DNA from: Physocladia obscura | Taxonomy: Eukaryota; Chytridiomycota; Chytridiomycetes; Chytridiales; Chytriomycetaceae | Assembly (NCBI GenBank): GCA_027596945.1 | Contig: JADGJH010001395.1 | Coordinates: 1-10,237, forward strand | DNA length: 10,237 bases | Reading direction: 5' to 3' | Shown here: positions 7,971 through 10,237 of the stretch, in pieces | How the letters are laid out: each line of letters opens with the position of its first letter | Position numbering within the stretch: the stretch's first letter is position 1 | Notes under the pieces: generated by a model | Told to the model about the DNA's origin: nothing | The model's database searches: none | Seen by the model: the letters and a program-made list of their open reading frames with translations, nothing else | Program-made: the position numbers and the translations under genes

Positions 7971-8413
7971 TTAGGATTTATGAACCTTGAAAGACAAGCA
8001 ATGGTAATTTAAAAACGACTTGTGATCTTTGAACTCGTCGGTGCCCTTTTTCACAAGTTCCACGTATTCATAATGTCCAATTTCCAATTTATCGCGCAAA
8101 AATTTCTCGGCATTCAAAAAAACTTTTTTTCCATCAAGAACATGAACGTCTCCCAAAGGCCCACCCCATCCCAGTGGTAACGAGACGGTTTTTATTTCAA
8201 CCTCAATGGCACGGGTTTGTGTATTTTGCGTCGCTATAGTCACGTAATTTTCAAGGTTGGAACCAGCGAATGTGTCCAAGCCTCGCTCGTCCATGAATAG
8301 TTGCACTAAAACATGGTAAAATAACCCTAAACATAAAATAGATGTAAATGTAACAAACTTGCTCGATTGAGTTTTTTCGCAAGCGGACCCGCACGATATT
8401 CTTGAAAATCCAA
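7971..8413 (-). CDS. Unrecognised protein, C-terminal part (5' end missing)
   Basis: Two exons are visible, 8413-8359 and 8305-7971. The 53-nt intron (GTTTGT to TTTAG) is in phase, with the split codon giving Met. Together they give 129 residues: LDFQEYRAGPLAKKLNRA from the first exon, then MQLFMDERGLDTF and, later, SLPLGWGGPLGDVHVLDGKK and AEKFLRDKLEIGHYEYVEL, ending at TAA 7971. It looks like a soluble, globular, charged protein with no membrane segment or signal. The first visible exon is preceded by TAG at 8416-8414, a good acceptor after a TA-rich intron-like tract. No start codon or upstream exon fits before the divergent Rqt4 gene begins at 8497, so the N-terminus is missing. I cannot name the family. 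The exon and phase consistency make it a real gene rather than a shadow frame. Confidence 0.6.
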
Positions 8414-8416
8414 CTA

Positions 8417-8480
8417 TTTTTTTATTTTATTTTATATATATATATATATATTTTTTTTTTTTGGAAAGCTGACATTTTTT
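8417..8480. repeat. Low-complexity TTTTA / (TA)n / T-run tract
   Basis: TTTTA repeats run over 8417-8435, then (TA)n to about 8450 and T12 at 8451-8462. After a short GGAAAGCTGAC segment comes another T-run to about 8483. On the minus strand the left part reads as the end of an intron (TAG at 8416-8414). On the plus strand the right part is a textbook intron end: CTGAC branch-like word at 8469-8473, pyrimidine run, and ATAAG at 8492-8496. Two divergent genes lose their 5' ends here. Confidence 0.8.
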
Positions 8481-8496
8481 TTTCTTGTTTTATAAG

Positions 8497-9226
8497 ATAC
8501 GGCAAGCGATTTCGATTTTCAAAGTGACAGCCAAAATAAATGGCTTACAGGTGAAGAGCGAGCTATTGCACTGAAAAAGTATAAAGAAGAAGCGCGCCTT
8601 GAGGAAGAGCGGAAGAAACGGAGAGTGATTACAATAGACTTGCAAAACAAAACTGTTGTCCACGAAGTATCAAAACCAACAGGCAGTCACTCTTACCGCG
8701 AATCGTATGAAGATTCCAAAAAAAAATGTTAGTAACATTACAAATCTTTCATGTTTAATTTTTTGATTTGACATCAAAAACAGCACAAGAAACAGCAGAA
8801 AGCAGAAACCAAGAAACAGAAAAGAGCCTGATGTCTCCCGCAGATGGATCCACCAGACTGTTCCATAACCCAACACTACAAATCTCACCCAAATACATTC
8901 CGCCACCTGTTCCAAAAAAAGAAATAACTAAGCTGCCACCAAAAGATAAAGAACCAGTACAACAACCTTTCAAGAAAAATCAACAAGAAACAGAACGGCC
9001 AAAAACAATGAAAGCACTTAAAATCCTTTCAATTGCAACCACTACTGAACATGGACTTGATATTGCTGAAGCAAAAAAAATAATTGCAAAAGAAGAAGCA
9101 GATGCCAGGATATCACTTAAAGTGTCTAAACAACGAGTTCAAGACGAAAATGACTTCTTAGAGAATAATTGGAGTGTTGGGGACTCAATTGGCTCTAGTG
9201 TTGGAGATGAACCAATTTGTGGTTAA
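8497..9226 (+). CDS. RQT4: Rqt4/TRIP4 (ASC-1) homologue, C-terminal part
   Basis: Two exons, 8497-8727 and 8784-9226. The 56-nt intron (GTTAGT to ACAG) is in phase; about 224 residues are visible. The diagnostic block is near the start: DFDFQSDSQNKWLTGEERAI, a Lys/Arg/Glu helix, then RRVITIDLQNKTVV. This matches the segment of TRIP4/ASC-1 that follows its zinc finger (human: DYFASDSNQWLS, later KKVTIDFAGRKI). HNPTLQISPKYIPPP corresponds to the NPxxxxSPPxW region, and the C-terminus is a Glu/Lys-rich helix ending VGDEPICG. Like other fungal members it lacks the ASCH domain of animal TRIP4. In yeast Rqt4 works with Slh1 and Cue3 in the RQT complex, which splits collided ribosomes marked by Hel2. 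The C2HC5 zinc finger that should precede residue 1 is not found: upstream sequence is an intron end, then a low-complexity tract, then an opposite-strand gene. The start codon is therefore not in view. Confidence 0.85.
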
Positions 9227-9365
9227 ATTTAATAACATTAAAATAACAGTGGATAAGCTGTATTATATTTTAACCATATTTTTTCCCAGCGTTCCTTTCT
9301 GATGACTTTTTTTTCTTTGCCCTTCAAATCTAAAAATTGTCAGCAAAAACAAGCTACCACAAGAA

Positions 9366-10119
9366 ATGATGGTCGTGCTATGCGCAATGCTTGCAATATT
9401 CGGCATGCTTGCCTTTGCCCAAGAATCTGAAATTGAGTCAACTGTAAAAACGGCAGTAACTACACCATTTACGACAACAACAACAACAACAACAATAGTA
9501 TATCAGCCACCTGAAATCACAGATTTGTGGATCGGTCCAATAGATATAACTGCTTTGTTTCATGGATTTTCAACTTGCACACAAACGTGTTTTGAAGATA
9601 TTCCAAACTTTGTTGAACCAACAACTGAAGGTCAACTCACAAGCTTGTGCGCGACAGTGACTGCCTCGAACGCACAAATTGCTACTACTCTTAATATCTG
9701 TGTTGCGGGGTGTAATAACGCGACTGAAAGTTTTATGGTAAGTTCTTTTTTTTTTAATGCAAAAAACAAATCAAAATAAAAATTTCCAGATCTCAAATAT
9801 CCCAACACTCTGTGAATCACTAATAATCCAAAGACTTCGTGAAAAAGCCATCCTGCGCAACCTCCACCGTGACGACACCTCTGGCGACGTGTTTTTTTCA
9901 GGCATAGACGTGACTAAGGCAATTGCGGGTCTTTCAAACTGTACGCTTACCAACTGTGTGGACAATTATATTCCAGCACCGCATGCTCTTGATAAACCTG
10001 CCGCGAAGATTTTGTGTGAACAAATTGCTGCGAATCAGAGTGTGTTGACGGATATGGAGGCGTGTTTTGACAGCTGTCCGGCGTCGTCTTCTGGCCAAAT
10101 TATTAGTGATAGTACTTAT
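9366..10119 (+). CDS. Secreted cysteine-rich protein with duplicated six-cysteine module (3' partial)
   Basis: Exons 9366-9737 and 9790-10119 are joined by a 52-nt phase-0 intron (GTAAGT to CCAG). A third intron opens at 10120 (GTAAGT) and runs off the usable sequence, so 234 residues are visible. ATG 9366 starts a signal peptide, MMVVLCAMLAIFGMLAFAQ, with likely cleavage after AFA (residue 18). A Thr tract follows (residues 36-43). Module 1 (residues 59-132): D-I-T-x4-G-F-S-x-C71, then C75, C95, C112, C116 and C132. Module 2 (residues 163-220): D-V-T-x4-G-L-S-x-C175, then C180, C200, C216 and C220, with a sixth Cys expected beyond the window. Cys spacing is x3/x4, x19, x16/x15, x3. Even Cys numbers and secretion suggest disulphides and a cell-wall or extracellular role. 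It is not a CFEM, hydrophobin or CBM1 pattern that I can recognise. Function unknown. Confidence 0.78.
9471..9494 (+). repeat. (ACA)n trinucleotide repeat inside the secreted-protein gene
   Basis: ACG followed by seven ACA codons encodes eight consecutive threonines. It lies between the signal peptide and the first cysteine module, where a flexible, potentially O-glycosylated Thr linker would be expected. Length polymorphism by replication slippage would change the linker by whole residues without shifting the frame. Confidence 0.8.
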
Positions 10120-10175
10120 GTAAGTTTGCTGTCGATAAAATTTAAATTGCATGATATAAACAGTATTTACATCTC

Positions 10176-10237
10176 TTTTTTTTTTTTTTTTTTTTTGTTT
10201 GGGGGGGGTGGGTTTTTGGGGGGTTTTGTGGGGCGGG
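10176..10237. other. Probable contig-end sequencing or assembly artefact
   Basis: A run of 21 T is followed directly by alternating runs of G and T, then GGGGCGGG at the very end. Nothing else in this AT-rich window has G-runs of this kind. The pattern is what a failing read or assembly edge produces after a homopolymer. It falls inside the third intron of the secreted-protein gene, so no coding sequence is affected, but the missing exon(s) lie beyond it. Confidence 0.7.

Noticed and set aside
8346..8410. Plus-strand text that could supply the missing LLxFD...RTR segment upstream of the Rqt4 fragment
   Set aside because: The matching pieces (LLD and RKRTR) lie in different frames with a stop between them and are three residues too close. 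The same bases give a clean, phase-consistent exon on the minus strand.
8768..8972. Minus-strand hydrophobic frames over 8670-8973
   Set aside because: They are shadows of the Rqt4 exon, whose plus-strand product matches a known family through a phase-consistent splice.

Overview
This window looks like nuclear DNA of a fungus, most likely an early-diverging, zoosporic (chytrid-like) one. The genes are small and tightly packed. Nearly every one carries one or more short introns of about 49 to 83 nt, and the products are clear fungal or eukaryotic families: EB1/Mal3, yeast-type amino acid permease, Rqt4/TRIP4 and a PPR-like mitochondrial protein. All intron-containing models below were assembled by hand from reading frames, splice-site phase and family sequence knowledge. 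The lineage is an inference; no rRNA or other marker is present.

Layout. Bases 1-1310 are AT-rich and gene-poor. They hold a broken-looking plus-strand coding frame (about 145-520, with in-frame stops further left), an ambiguous minus-strand frame (475-930) and a 20-bp-phased array of AATTCATT/AATGCATT words (902-1111). A PPR-like gene with a mitochondrial-type leader runs 1311-3248 (+). Converging on it is a tiny gene with two frame breaks, 3289-3555 (-). Three intact minus-strand genes follow head to tail: an EB1-family microtubule plus-end protein (5 exons, 3628-4615), a predicted tail-anchored protein that joins a ubiquitin-like domain, a four-CxxC zinc module and a C-terminal membrane segment (2 exons, 4750-5441), and an amino acid permease (3 exons, 5557-7260). 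About 700 bp without a gene comes next. Then two divergent partial genes meet at a (TA)n/T-run tract: an unrecognised protein (-, 7971-8413) and the C-terminal part of Rqt4/TRIP4 (+, 8497-9226). The last gene (+, 9366 to the end) encodes a secreted cysteine-rich protein built from a duplicated cysteine module, and it is cut by the end of the window. The last 60 or so bases are a T-run followed by G/T runs and look like contig-end sequence artefact.

The genes do not form a pathway. They are housekeeping functions (cytoskeleton, ribosome rescue, nutrient uptake, mitochondrial RNA metabolism) plus two proteins that look under-described: the UBL/zinc/tail-anchor protein and the duplicated-module secreted protein. 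The paired truncation at 8417-8480 and the broken mini-gene at 3289-3555 are the main places where either the biology or the assembly should be questioned.
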